The notes: generated by a model not told the origin, from the letters alone. A stretch of DNA of 64,000 bases from Lunularia cruciata (GCA_948567375.1 OX419759.1:58939493-59003492); one strand, 5' to 3'; shown: positions 10,246 through 22,542, counted from the first letter of the stretch. A program made the numbers and translations.

Positions 10246-12605
10246 GATCAGTTGAAGGCACTACACCGAGTAGAAGAAACACAACCCTTGTTCATGGAGA
10301 TTATGAAAGATGAGGGAGTTATGTGGGCATTGAGAACTAAATGCTATGAATTGAAGATGCATGTCTAGTCCTTGCAGAATCAGGCCTATGAGGAGGAATA
10401 TATGAACACCTTGTCCATGCACTTGAATGAGCATTTTGGATAAAAATTTCAATGGAGTATGCCAGACCTTCTTGTTGGAGATTGCTAGGTATCAAGCCTA
10501 GACAAACCCATTCATTAGATACTTTAGAGGTGAACAAACCTCTTCACCCCCCATAGCTCCAACCCAAGGCACTCCTTTAAAGGAACTCCTTCAATTAGAC
10601 AAGCACACTTTAGAAAGGATTAGGTACTCAGAGTTGTACAATAATTGAGCACTCTAAGTAGGCCATGCATGCCTACACTTAGCATTACATGTATTTTAGA
10701 GGATTACCCTTAGAGTTGAGTGGCATTTGGAGTTGTATATACTTGAAGAGGAGTCTATAAGCCCTGGGGTTTGTATAAGTACTTGGGGTTATACACTAAA
10801 AATAGATTAGATGGGGTTTGATATCTCCTTTGACACTTGCAATAGCCTAAACATTCTACAAATGATTAGGATAAGATAGGATTAGGATAACAGAATCATT
10901 GATGGACAGTTTAGACTCAGATTTTTTTAGGATTCACTAAGGATTCTAAACCCTTTGGCTTGGAAGCCAAAAAAAATTTATAAGGTAGAGTGTTACTGGA
11001 AATCTTGTTTTTCACTCATTCTTTTGGAATACAAGCTTTGATTGCAAGTAAAGAGTACTCTCACGTCTTTGCAAGTTCTATGTCCTACATTTTGCATATT
11101 GTTTCAATGTCTAATCAAGAGTAGAGGTAAGAAATTTCATGGTAGGTCTTCAATGCTTAGTGCTAGGCATGTACTTGCCACTAATTACGGTGTGCATAGA
11201 ATTTGAATGAGTGAACTTGTAAAACAAGTGGATTGGGAAGCTCACTGCATATGCAATACCATGGAGTCAAAACATTTAGATAGGAAGTAGCAAAATTTGA
11301 ACTCTAAGTGCCATTCTATCCAAAGATGCAGTGTCTACAAATGTGTTCTACCTTTCCTTGAAGGCACAACTTGCAGGACTAAACTTTTTGCTACTTCTTG
11401 TCTTGAGTTTTCAATTTTGTGGTAGTTATTATACAGTGAGCTTCCCAATCCACTTATTGCACACTCCTTTGAATTCTTCAATTCACACCTTGATTAAGGG
11501 CAAGTACCTACTTGGCACTAAGCATTGAAGACCTATTGTGAAATTCCTCGCCTCTATTCTTGATTAGACATTGAAACAACATGCACATATAGGACACAAA
11601 ACTTGCAAAGAAGTGAGAGCACTCTTTATTTGTAATCAAAGCTTGTATTCCAACAGAAGGAACAAACATGAGTGCAAGCAGCACTTTGTCTTATACATAA
11701 ATCTGGCTCCAAGCCAATGGCATCAAATTCCCAAGTGAATCCTAAAAAATATGAATCTAAACTTTCCATCACTAATATTATTATCCTAATCTTATCTTAT
11801 CACTTATCCATCACTAATATTATTATCCTAATCTTATCTTATCCTAATAACTTGTAGAATGTTTAGGCTATTGCAAGTGTCAAGGGAGATATCAAACCCC
11901 ACCTAATCTAGTTTTAGTGTATAACCCCAAGTACTTGTACAAACCCAAGGGCACTCCTCTTCAAGTATTGACAACTCCAAGTGCAGTACCATTTCAAGTG
12001 CACTCATCCTCAACTCGTTACAACTCCAAGTGCCACTCAACTCTAAGTGTAATCCTCTAAAATACATGTAATGCTAAATGTAGGCATGCATGGCCTTCTT
12101 AGAGTTCTCAATTATTGTACAACTCTGAGTACCTAATCCTTTCTAAAGTATGCTTGTCTAATTGAAGGAGTTTCTTTCAGGGAGTGCCTTGGGTTGGAGC
12201 TATGGGGGGTGAAGAGCTTTGTTCGCCTCTAAAGTAATGAATGGGTTTGTCTGGGTTTGATACCTGGCAATCTCCAACAAGAAGGTCTGGCATACTCAAT
12301 TGAACTTTTTATCCACATGCTCCTTCAAGTTTTGGGACAGACTATTCATGTGCTCCTCCTTGTAGGCCTGATTTTGCAAGCACTGAACCTACATCTTCAA
12401 TTTGTGGCGTTTAATTTCTCAAGACCCGCACTACTCCTTCTTTCAGCGTTTTCATGAATAGGGCATGGGTTTCTTCTAATTGGTGTAGTGCCTTCAATTG
12501 ATCTTCCTCCCTTTGCTTTGATTGCTTGCTCCATTCATTGTTTGTTCCTCTAGGAATTGAAGGCTCTATACATGCTTCCTTCTTTCTTCAATTGCCTCCT
12601 TGCCA
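10135..12605. repeat. Large palindrome, about 1.2 kb per arm
   Basis: The plus-strand sequence at 10,135-11,330 is repeated as a diverged reverse complement at 11,330-12,605 with little or no spacer. Matching landmarks: CTTGGCAAGGAGGCAAT (10,143) against ATTGCCTCCTTGCCAAG (12,590); GTATGCCAGACCTTCTTG against its complement (10,457 and about 12,280); CCCCCCATAGCTCCAACCC (10,546) against the complement (about 12,195); TGGATTGGGAAGCTCACTG (11,229) against CAGTGAGCTTCCCAATCCA (11,435). The arms hold the coiled-coil tail and 3' flank of copy 1, so two elements lie tail to tail. The right arm ends where the TGTGGTAC repeat starts. Confidence 0.8.
11765..11848 (+). repeat. 42-bp tandem duplication in the right palindrome arm
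   Basis: Two adjacent units begin TCCATCACTAATATTATTA at 11,765 and 11,807. The matching stretch of the left arm (about 10,865-10,905) has one unit, so the duplication arose after the two arms separated. Confidence 0.85.
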
Positions 12606-13200
12606 AGATGTTTGTGGTACACATATTTTTTGTTTTTGTTGGTTTTTAGAGAAGGATTATATTGTTGAAGCTGAATTGAAGCCAAATGGAAGAAAGAAGA
12701 GCAAAATCATGCATTTGGACCAACCCAAGGAAAGTGACTTTGTGTCGGAGGAAGAAGGACTTGGATTGAGATGGAAGGATAGTAGACTCAAAGTAAGATT
12801 ACTTTGCATTGGAATGATCAACCCAATCCAAAGACACCTCAACAACTTTAACTCAGGCTATACCAACCAAGAAAGTACATTCAGCAAAAACAGCTACTTT
12901 TTGTTACAATAAATCAGAGAGAGGCCTGATTGAAGAATGATTGTGAATCAAAGAAGTATAAAATCAAGACTTTGTCAAGGGAATTCTGCAATGCTGAAGT
13001 GATATCCTATTCCTTTGAAGAGTTGTCTTGATGGAGTTAGAATCACGAGCCAAGTCATGGGTTTGATTTGTGAGAAACCAGGAGTCAGAGAGCACATGAT
13101 GCCAATGAAGGGCAGTAGACAGATTTTGGCACTTGCAATGCTGAATCCCGTAATTCAAAGACTAGACATGGTAGCTAGGATCAAATTCTTAAGCTGATTG
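12606..13200 (+). repeat. LTR-like 5' repeat starting TGTGGTAC
   Basis: Begins TGTGGTACACATATTTTTTG and shares a patchy block of about 240 bp with 60,644-60,880, including AAAGTGAC(T/C)TTGTGTC, ACTTGGAT(T/C)AGA and a GATGATCACCCCAAT/GAATGATCAACCCAAT pair. A 5' TG at a clear junction fits the edge of a long terminal repeat. A matching downstream LTR was not found before 16 kb, so the assignment is tentative. Confidence 0.45.
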
Positions 13201-13344
13201 TGTATCACATTTTTGGACTAGAATTGGAATTTGAGTTTTCCAAGTTTCATGGCAAAAATTATTACCAATAATTGTATAGATGGTCTTGAGGTGGAGGAGA
13301 AGAGAGGAAATTCAACTTGATGGACTGAGTCAGATTGGAGATTT

Positions 13345-15630
13345 TTGCTGGGAAGAGAGGCAGTCAATGTGATAGGAATCACCTCCTATCAGAAGTGTGA
13401 TCCTGCAAAGGAGATTAAGGAGTTGAAGGGTACTTTCAGTGCACATCACATGAAGAATGGTTATAAGGTAGACACTTATAAAGACCCACCAACACAAAGT
13501 ATTGTTTGGGCTCTGATTGCAATGATGAAGCCAGAGCAAACCACCTACATTACAAAACAACAAGTGGTTTCTTTCACCTCATATTTGCAGGTGAACTGGG
13601 AAAAGTGCTTCTACCAGAGAATGAGGCCAATGATCATGAATTGGAGGATGGGTTTTTCATCCCATTATTTCATACCATTTGCAACACATCTCTATTTGAA
13701 TTTGAATCTGCTCAATTCCAAGGAGAAGAAGAAGATGGTGTTGCATTTTTATCCAGATCTTTGTCAAGATCCAAACAAAGAAGAGAGACATTACATGGTG
13801 GAGATTAGGGAAGAAGATGAATACTTTGCTAGGACTGGATGAGAGAAGATAGTGATAGCATCCATCCCAAAGTCAGTGAAATGAAGTAGACCCAAGGATA
13901 TGGTGTTCTCGGTGAAGAGAAGAATGACTCGGTGATTGACCCAAGACACGGGACAATGGTGGTTGATCTATTGTTGGAAGCTAAATCAAAGGTGGAGGCA
14001 CAGTCCAACTATGGGGATTCTAAAGAAGAAGAGATCACTCTAAAGAGTAAGGAGTCAAGCAATGAGAATGAAGGTGAGCCCAAAGTTCAACTGTCAATAG
14101 AAGAAGTGGCTAAAGAGGAGGATCAGGAGTTCCATGTAGAGATTGAGCACATGGGAAGAGGAGATAACCAGTATCTGGAGTTACCTAAATATAACATCCT
14201 GGAAGAGCACGAGGAGGATCCAAGAATGGTATTCCAAAGAGGAGTGAGATCAAGAAGAAGTCTACAGTCTCTGAGTGCAGGACCAAGTCGAGCAAAGGAA
14301 GATGAAGACAGCTCAGAGGAGGTCAATTTGAAAGTAAGGAGGTCTAGTCTTTGGGGTAAGGCACCAGTAGAAACATTTCCTACCAAAGCCAAGGAAGAAG
14401 GCACATTTTAGAGAAGTGAACTATTTGTCAAATCTCATTTGTCCCTTACTCGTGCAGTTACAAGAGAAGATGAAGGAGATGAAGAAAAATCATTTGGAGG
14501 TGAAGGATGAGCTTCAAGTGGTGAAGAAATTGAGTGATGAAGTCCTACAGTTGAATGAACAATGTGAGGAAGAAGCCAAAGTACTTCAGGTTGATGCGAT
14601 GATTTGTAAACAAATTTTGAAGGATTTGCAAGAGAGTTATGATAAGCGTGGAGATTTGTTGGAATGTCAGAAAGCAGAGCTGAAGGAGCAGAAAGCAGCA
14701 TTCAAGAAGTTAAAAGAAGATTTAATGATGCTCAACTCAAAGTGATGCACTCCAAGACCAAGGCATTGGTAAGTGAACAGGCAGTAGAGGAGTTAAGATC
14801 AATTGCAGGGGAGAAAATTTGGGCCTGGAACAAGAATTAGCAAGTAGATGAGGTGAAGAAAAGAGGTCATTGGATTTGATCAAGCACTCAAAAGCTCAAG
14901 TTGCGCACCAAGAGGAAGATAAGAAGATGCTAGAGGCAAAGAACACTCAGGAGTTCATGATGCTTTGGGAGAAGTTGAGAGAGGAGATGACACAAGATGA
15001 GCCAATCTCATAGAAGGAGTCAAGATCAGTGGGAAAGATTTTCAACAGATTGAAAGCAATGTTTAACATTGAGGCTGAAGTACAATTGGAGGAGTCTCAC
15101 CTGCATGACTTAAATTTTTTGGTGCAGGAGACTAGGAAGCATAAGACAAAGGACATGGATATGAATAATTTGTTGATTGATCTTAGGGATAGATAGATAG
15201 GAAAATAATTGAAGTGGGAGACAATGTTTGTCTTAGATTAGATTTGGTTAGATCAGAATTAGATCAGCTTTGTAGTATTTTAAAGGAGAGTGTAGAAATC
15301 TGGGCCAAAGTAGTTGAAGTAGGAGTGCAGGTGACTTTGGGTGAGTTACTTGAGTTAGTTGAAGAAGTTAGGATAGAGAAGGAGAGGATAGATTAGACAA
15401 TTAGGACTTCAGTCTTAGTCCAGACTGAACATGTGATAGAAGTGGATGAAGATGTAGAAGTAGTAGATGAACCCAAAGTGCAGGAGGCAGTTGTAGGTAA
15501 CTCAAGTGTAAAAGTTGAAGTAGAGGTAGTACTCGGATTGGATTAGAAGTAACAGATTTCAGATCTGAAGTGGTAGAATATTGCTTTGGATCTAGAGATT
15601 GTTAAGGAAGTAGATGAAGCAGCTTAATAA
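13345..15630 (+). pseudogene. Repeated unknown protein, copy 2
   Basis: Same layout as the 8.5 kb copy. An opening stretch carries KNGYKVDTYKDPP (about 13,455-13,493) and TTYITKQQVVSF (about 13,540-13,575). Homology then moves to another frame with HELEDGFFIPLFHTIC, which takes the place of the GGALI block. The frame at 13,932-14,411 encodes an acidic Glu-rich linker. The frame at 14,416-14,745 is a coiled coil (heptad-like VKDELQVVKKLSDEVLQLNE). Further coiled-coil fragments run to about 15,620 with stops, many of them TAG where CAG would keep the frame. It is preceded by the TGTGGTAC repeat. Decayed; no start codon can be chosen with confidence. Confidence 0.55.
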
Positions 15631-15764
15631 TTTTGATAACTAATGAGTGCATTGCCTATTTAACACAACCATTTGCGTACTATGTATTCAGTATCAAGTT
15701 TTGAAGTTCAGTAAAGCAAAGTGCTAACACTCAATGCTCATCATTTTAGCTTGAGTATCAATCC

Positions 15765-15766
<2 letters not shown>

Positions 15767-15850
<84 letters not shown>
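15767..15850 (+). repeat. (TG)n microsatellite, 84 bp
   Basis: A pure TG run of 42 units. The Thr-His strings on the minus strand are artefacts of it. Confidence 0.98.
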
Positions 15851-15851
<1 letters not shown>

Positions 15852-15879
15852 ATGTGGATAAATTATAGTTGGAATGTTG

Positions 15880-16380
15880 GATGTTGGATTATGCAGCTCT
15901 GATTTCCATTTTGTTTGTTTGATCTTGAGTGGAGTGCAAGCAAAGCAATGCCTTGACAAATCTATGAAGAATTGTAGTGTTGGTAGTATTCTACATTTGT
16001 GATTACAGGCATTGGATTGATGCAAAGATATTTCAGTTGAAGAAGTTATACCTCTAGTGGAGGGATGGAATACAATTCTGAGGCAAAGTCACTTTGTGGT
16101 GAAGTAGCCTTCTTTGAAACAACTGAATCATCACAATCAATATCAATTTGGAGAGGATCTGAAGAATTTTGATTTTGGGTGATGTTAAATTGTGACAAGA
16201 CTTGAGCACTTGTTACTCTCTTTTGGGTGTGGTTTCTGCCCAAGAGGCTAAAGATGCAACCAAGAAGGACTTCATTGTTACTTTTTACTTTTTATTTGAC
16301 CATTCCTAACTAGTATCTTTGTGGGAACAAATGATTACTCGTAAATTATTGCAAAAGTGATACTTGTTGGGTTGTCACAA
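15880..16380. repeat. Repeat flank shared with 22.2-22.4 kb
   Basis: The segment around 16,225-16,330 (GTGGTTTCTGCCCAAGAGGC and following bases to ACTAGTATCTTTG) resembles 22,265-22,375 (GTGGTTTCTACCCAAGAGAT to ACTAGTAGCCTTT). Both follow a coiled-coil copy, so this is probably the 3' non-coding end of the repeat family. Confidence 0.4.
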
Positions 16381-16389
16381 CATTTGAGT

Positions 16390-17060
16390 TGAATTGCCAC
16401 TTTCATCTAGTACTCTTGCATCTGCAGCTCTAGCATCACTACTCTATCATGTTTCTCCTACAAGGCACTTCAATTATTGTCTAGTTCTTGACACTTGTTG
16501 TGAAGTTGGCCTTTGGCTTCCTTCTTGACTGATCAAACTTGAGGTGGAGTGCCTTCCAATCCTCCTCAAGCCTCTTGGTCTTGGATGCTTGATGATCTTT
16601 TTTTTCTCAACAGCTGCACTTCTCCTCTTTCACTCCTAGTTCTCCTACATCAAGGCACTTACTTTCAAAGCCTTTGCCTTGTACATGTCTTTGGCCTTTG
16701 TTGCCTCCTACACCAAGTCCTCTTTGGCCTTTTGAGCATAAACCTGCTTGTACATGGCCTTGATTGACTTGATGTAGTCCAACATATCAAAGCATTTGGC
16801 ATGGTACTGGGGTATAAGTACTTCCATCAAGTGCAGTGTAGGACCTATTGAGTAGGTGATGAAATTTAAGCCATCCTACACTTGCATCAACTTTGGAGGT
16901 TGTAGTGGGTCCCTCTCTAAGTGCTTCTCATCTCTTGTGTGACATAGCTTTTCTTGCCACCTTGATACTTGGCCATGGAACTCAGTGCTCCTCTATAATA
17001 CTTAGAGGAGCACTTCATGATGAAGAGATCCAATCACTATGTGAAATGTTGGAAATCTTC
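16390..17060 (-). pseudogene. Inverted fragment of copy 1 (second module and coiled coil)
   Basis: Reverse complement of a diverged version of about 9,600-10,010. Matching landmarks include GGCATGGTACTGGGG at about 16,798 (complement of the ATGCCCCAGTACCA type in copy 1) and CTTGTACATGTCTTTGGCC against GGCCAAGGACCTGTACAAG. It encodes the end of the charged linker, the SVG module and the start of the coiled coil on the minus strand, all interrupted. Confidence 0.6.
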
Positions 17061-17064
17061 TAAT

Positions 17065-17930
17065 TAAACCTATATCATGCATTGCTAATCCTATCTACTC
17101 ATCATACCTTATCATATCCTAATGTGCTTAATTATAAAACGCTTACATATCCAAGGCCAGATCAGATCCTCAATTTGTCATTTATTCCTTCTTTACATAT
17201 GAGTTTACAACCCCAAAGGCCTTCAAACAAAAATTTGCCCTACTACACTAAAGATGTTCTATTTTGAAGGTATGTAAAACTACAAGGTCTTTGGCACCAA
17301 AGGTTGCCTTCCTCCCCAAAGGTTTCCTATACTTAGAATATTTACATTGTCAGTCTTTGGCTATGTCTCCTCTTTGTCTTGAGAACCTTCAGTTATCCTA
17401 TTGTAAAGAACAACCTTTGCCCTACATATTCTAATTAGCAATTCCACCCTACCCTTCTAATCTGCCAGTTCAAGGAATAAGGTGTCTATGATTCCTTAAA
17501 CTTCTTGTTGGTATTTTCCTTTAACTGTAGAGATAGTTGGGAAATCTGCTCCTCAATATAGACTTTGGCCCCTAAGGTGGGGATTTGCACCTTCAAATCC
17601 TGCAACTTTGTCGGGTTCAGCTATGCTTGGGCCATTTCTGCAAGCCCTACCAGTTGGTCCCTTGTTTCCTCTATCTTCACAAGGACTTTTGCCTTCTCAT
17701 CCTCCAAGCTTATCTAAATGGCCTGTAATTTGGCCATCACTTCCTCTTGTATCCACATCCAATCAGCCTTCTTGTTCTCTTCTTCTTCTATGATTTCATG
17801 AATAAGTGTTTGATTTTGGTCTTTGCCATTTCTTGATACCCATTTTGTTGAACCTCCATGGTGATAATAGTACAAAGGTTTGAATGCACCACCTCTTAGA
17901 CAAAAAACCTGCAATCAAGAACTTTTTCCA
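17065..17930 (-). pseudogene. Inverted fragment of the 18.4-21.7 kb copy (tail)
   Basis: The block at 17,075-17,125 (ATTGCTAATCCTATCTAC to TGCTTAATTA) is close to the reverse complement of about 21,665-21,715 (TTAATTAAGCCCCATTAGG to GGATTAGTAATGTAC). The minus strand of 17,500-17,910 encodes Glu/Lys-rich coiled-coil sequence such as IIEEEENKKADWMW. So the tail of the second subfamily lies here in opposite orientation, directly beside a fragment of the first. Confidence 0.55.
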
Positions 17931-18420
17931 CCCACCACAACCTTTGCATGTGTGAATTGAGATTGCTTAACCACAATTGAGTCACTAAATACAAGCAATG
18001 AAAAAATTCAAGCTATACAGAAGAGGCTGACAAGGGAAATCCTTCACTTCTAGGAAATCAAAGTAGTTTTGAGCCCAAAGTAGTCAATCATTCCTTCTAC
18101 CTTAAGCATCAAGTCTTGCAAATATTGAAAGTAGAAATTTCTCTTTGATTTCATGTACATAGAGAAGCAACATAATGAGAGGTGTGCAAGATTGAGCCAC
18201 TAAGGCCACACAAGCACGTGCTTTACATGATCTTGAAATGACCAGTGGTGAATAAGTGAGCTCTACACTATAGAGAATTGTAATTTATAGCAAGAAATTG
18301 GAATTTTAGCTACAAAATTGGGAATTGAGCCACCCAAAAAAAATTGAGAAGATTATGGAGAATAGAGATCTTAAGACAAGGAATTTGCGATAGAACTTAT
18401 TTGCCTCTACCAAGGAGCAT
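17931..18420. other. Non-coding repeat flank, nothing recognised
   Basis: No open frame of note. It sits between the minus-strand fragment and the next plus-strand copy and is probably 5' non-coding sequence of the latter. Confidence 0.35.
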
Positions 18421-18424
18421 TGGA

Positions 18425-21400
18425 GAGATGTCCTCAGCCTAGGAAACTCCATCTTAGGGATGATAACCACAAAAACCCAATGGCATCAACCCAATAAGAA
18501 TTTGGAGATTGTGTTGAAGGTCTCCGTAGACAAATCAAAGACCAATAATGGGTGGAGCATGGCCAGCTACAAGGACCTTGCTTGAAGAGCCATCATTGAA
18601 GCAATCATGAAACTCTTTGAATCAAAGAGAAGAATATACCTCAACACCAACCAGGCAATATTCTTCCAATTTCTATGTGAAGGGCAACCAATAAATTGGG
18701 CATACATGTTCTACCTATAACTAGGGATATGTGCAAGGACATGAATGAAGATGGGGGAGTTGCGCATCCATCCCCATTTTTTTTACACTTTTACATGGGG
18801 ATGAACTTCCTTACAAAGGAGGAGAGGAAGAGGTTACCGAGCCATTTCCACCTATAGGGGTATTTTGCATCATAGCCAAAGGCAAATTGGACAAGGTAGC
18901 AAATGCATAGTATGCCAAAACATGTAACTTTATACCTATAGAAGAAATATCAGACACTCTTGGCTATAACAAGAAGGTGAAGAAAGTGGAAACCACAAGG
19001 CCAAAGGTGCAAGCCAAGAAGGCAAGGAAGAAATTGTAGATGGTGGAGGAATCTCTGAAGGAGGAAGCCCAAGACACTAAGAGCAAAGGGGAGAAAGAAG
19101 TAGAGAATTCCCTCATGCTTGAAGAGTCATCTTCAGAGGAAGAGGAGGAGACAAGGTGTTGTGGGGAAAAAAAGGTCTTCTATGGGAATACTAGTTGCAA
19201 ACAAGAATCCTATGCATGAAAGAAATGCTTGCAAACAAGAACCAAGTGTGGACGAACATCTAACACAAAGATGCAAGAACATAGACTTTAGGAATGTTTA
19301 GTAGTTACAAGAAAATAGTAATTAAGACTTCATCCATGTGCTAACAGAGTAGATTGTGTCACCATAGAGCGGGGCTGCATCATTTGAAGGTTGTGGGATG
19401 CCTGGAGGAACTTCAAGATTAGGTCCATATGGCAGGTTTGCTGAATGGTTATCCAAAGCTTCATCTAGAGGAGAAGCATCTAAGGGAGGAGAGCCACTTG
19501 AAATTTATGGCATGAGCTGCAAAGGAGGCAGTGGCCACAATTAGTATAGTGATTGAGGTAGATAGGAAATTATTTTTAGGGTCAAAGCAGCTATTTAGAG
19601 GGGAATATCCCCTCCTATAAGGGTAATCTTCCAGCTCAAATGTATGAGAAGTGGAGTTTCTCTGAAAAGGAGAGGGATTTACCTAAATTGTGACCTTTTT
19701 GCATACAGGATAGGCATTGACCAAGTGTGACTTGGGAATTGGTCATCCTTCTCCAAAGCTGATTGTAACTTTATTGCAAGCCTCTAGGTCAATGAAACCA
19801 AGCTTAATATAAAAAACATTAAAGTTCTATCCAAACTCTGTAGAGTGTGTGAATCAGTGCATTTTTTGGAAGTTATGCTCTTTGTGTTGTAAATTAGTGC
19901 TCCTCTAATACTCATCCCACTAATCATGTAAGTTGGAGCTTGTGTTTGAACCTACCTTCAAAGCTTGTTAACCAATAAAGAAGTGACATACCATAAAGGC
20001 CAAAGGGTTCGTGGGGGTGATAGAACCAAGAGCCATCCTTGAGGGTAAGTGTTTATGGGAGATTCCCATCCCTTGGTGAAATTATGACCAGCTATGGAAA
20101 TCCTGACTGTAGTTTGTGCAAGGATTGTACCATTGCTTCCCTTCCTCTAATAGCATCCTATATTCCCGACCATAGGATTGGACTAAACCCACTGACACAA
20201 GGAATGGTATGAAGATATCCAATCTACCCCATAGGAAGAAGAAGAGATGTCAAACAAGGGAAAGTTGGTCAAAGGAGAGGATGACCAAAACATAACCACC
20301 CCAAGAAATAATTCTACACCAAAGAGTTTCATGACCAAGAAGCATGACCTTTGGGCTCAAAGGAGGAGGAAGAAGAAGACATACCCAAAGCCAAAGCCCT
20401 AGTGCATGACGGAGAAGAAGAATGTGAGGCCAAGGATCGTGAGCCCAAAGCCAAAGGCAAAGGATTTGTGGAGATAGAAGCCAAAGAAGGAGTATCTTTG
20501 GTAGAGGGGGAGCAAGTAGCCAAAGATGAGCATGCAAGAGGAGGCATTGTTCCCATGACCCCACTATCTTATCAAATTTTTTATTCAGTGGGGCCGGTAA
20601 CAATGCTACTAGAGGGAATCCTGCCTGAGTACCAAGAGCACAACAAAGAGGTAACTGATTATGTTTCCTTGGTAAGGTATCTATAGGAAACTAATCACCA
20701 GAAAACATAGAGAAGGCAAAGGAAAAATTTGCTAAGCTGAGGGAGCAAGGAGGAGTGTAGGAAAAATAATACCTTGGTGCAAGAGAAATTTGAGGAGAAG
20801 AGGCAAAGTGCTTTGCTTGAAGCCAAAAGGGAGAGGAATGAAGGAGATATTAGTAGGTTTTTGGGAGAAGTGTACATCCTCCACCTCAAACAAACCAGAG
20901 ATAGAAGGAATTTGAGTAGTTGATAGATTGGGATGAGGAGGTGGCTAGCATCCAAAGCAAATTGGATGCAGCCCATGTGAGTCTGGTAGCAATGGAGGTA
21001 CAATGGAATGATTATCACACCAAAGTTAGCCTACAATTCAAGAAGCTACAAGACAAATTGAAGAAGAAGGAAGCAGATTGTAGCTGGATGAAGGAGGAAT
21101 TAGTGGCTGAGGCATAGATCATTCACACCAACCTCAAAGAAAAGAAGACAAAGATCCTCCAACAAATGGAGGAGGTGAAAGATCAGTTGGTGGGCTTCAT
21201 GGAGAAGGCAAGTCAAGTAAGGCCGCACTGAACTAAGCTTCACAAACTGAAGTGGCAGATCAAGACTTTGGAAGCAGAAGTCTATTGGAATGAGCAATTG
21301 GAGCAGCTGGCAGTTTGCTTGAAGTAGCATATGGACCAAAAGTTCTCAAATATGACTAACATCCTCCTCTTGCAATTTACAGATCATGAGTGGAAGTTAG

Positions 21401-21440
21401 ACCTGTTGATTAGGACCTTGAGGAAGGAAGGTAGTTATTT
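18425..21440 (+). pseudogene. Repeated unknown protein, copy 3 (second subfamily)
   Basis: Contains NNGWSMASYKDLA (about 18,546-18,585), RAIIEAIMKLFESKRRIYL, then NQAIFFQFLCEGQPINW (about 18,650-18,700) and MGMNFLTKEERK, matching the N-terminal domain of copy 1 block by block. A basic linker (about 18,975-19,040) follows. An extra segment at about 19,860-20,130 includes GFVGVIEPRAILEG; a related stretch follows the 51.5 kb copy. A Lys/Glu linker (about 20,350-20,540) leads to the second module, YSVGPVTMLLEGILPEYQ (about 20,583-20,640). A long coiled coil (about 20,920-21,340) ends it. In-frame stops and frame changes throughout. The DNA is unusually dense in CCAAAGG-type words, unlike copy 1. 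Confidence 0.58.
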
Positions 21441-22440
21441 GTGGTAGGATAGCCAAATTCCTTCATAGTTGAAGACTTTTGCGTTGTAGAACACATGTAG
21501 CCAAAGGCAGAGTAAGTGTATATATTCTAAGTATAAAACACCTTTGGCATAGACCACCTTTGTAGGAGTAGAAAAATTTTTAGCCAAAGACTTATGGGGT
21601 CATCAACCCAAAGGCACAAGGGAAGATCTGACACCTTCCTAATACACCGGAGACCCTTAATTAAGCCCCATTAGGATAAGATAAGGTAGGCAATTAGGAT
21701 TAGTAATGTACAATATAGATACAAACACAAGCTGTTAGATCCCTTTGGGTGGAGTTAGGAAGATTATTTGGGGCTTAAGCTCAATGTAAATGATTTCTAC
21801 TTTTTGGTAATCAAGAATATTAGCAAAAGGACCTACAAACTCTTGAGTGCTTTTTGTCTACATATTGTGTGTTGCTTGGAAGACATTTTTTGAGTATTGT
21901 TGAAGAACCTTGAAGTAGGAACTCAGGCCATTGAATGCAAGAGGACATTCACGGTTATTTGGGGTGGTGATCCCATGGGTTCCAAAGGAGCAAAGCAATA
22001 TATGGAAGAGTTTTGGGTAACTTGGAGCATGGGAAGTATCACAGATACAAAAAGTGAGTAAATATTGTGATACCAAGACTCTTTTGGAGTTGCACCTTCT
22101 AGGGTGTGCATAGCCTTCAAAGTGGCAGCCCTTTGCATGAAGTGACCTTTGATATGATGTGAGACATCACCTTCAAGAATAATTAGGAATAGATTTAGAA
22201 TAAAAGAGATTTTTATTGTTTTTCCCTTTTCCTTAATGCACACCACAGAGGTGACACTATCCTCTTCTTGGAGTGGTTTCTACCCAAGAGATTAAATAGA
22301 AAATAAATGAACTAGATGATAGTGACCCTTCTCTTCAATTCTAGCCAATCCCGACTAGTAGCCTTTAGAGAACTACCTATTCTTACCATTTTCACTATTA
22401 GTAGTTGGCATTGGGATATCACCATGATAGAAACAAAGTA
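21441..22440 (+). repeat. 3' non-coding part of copy 3
   Basis: Rich in CCAAAGG/CCTTTGG words to about 21,620, then AT-rich sequence mirrored at 17.07-17.2 kb, then the GTGGTTTCTACCCAAGAG block near 22,265 that is shared with 16.2 kb. I see no gene. It probably includes the terminal repeat of the element, but its edges could not be fixed. Confidence 0.4.
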
Positions 22441-22542
22441 GGAATATGTTGAAATTCAATTATGCTTTATTTTGACACTTCTTATTATTTGATTTATAGA
22501 GAGAAAATCTATAGGATTTTCCCTTAATCTATGTCAAGAATA

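Noticed and set aside
15741-16025. Minus-strand frame with a long Thr-His run
   Set aside because: Produced by translating the (TG)n microsatellite.
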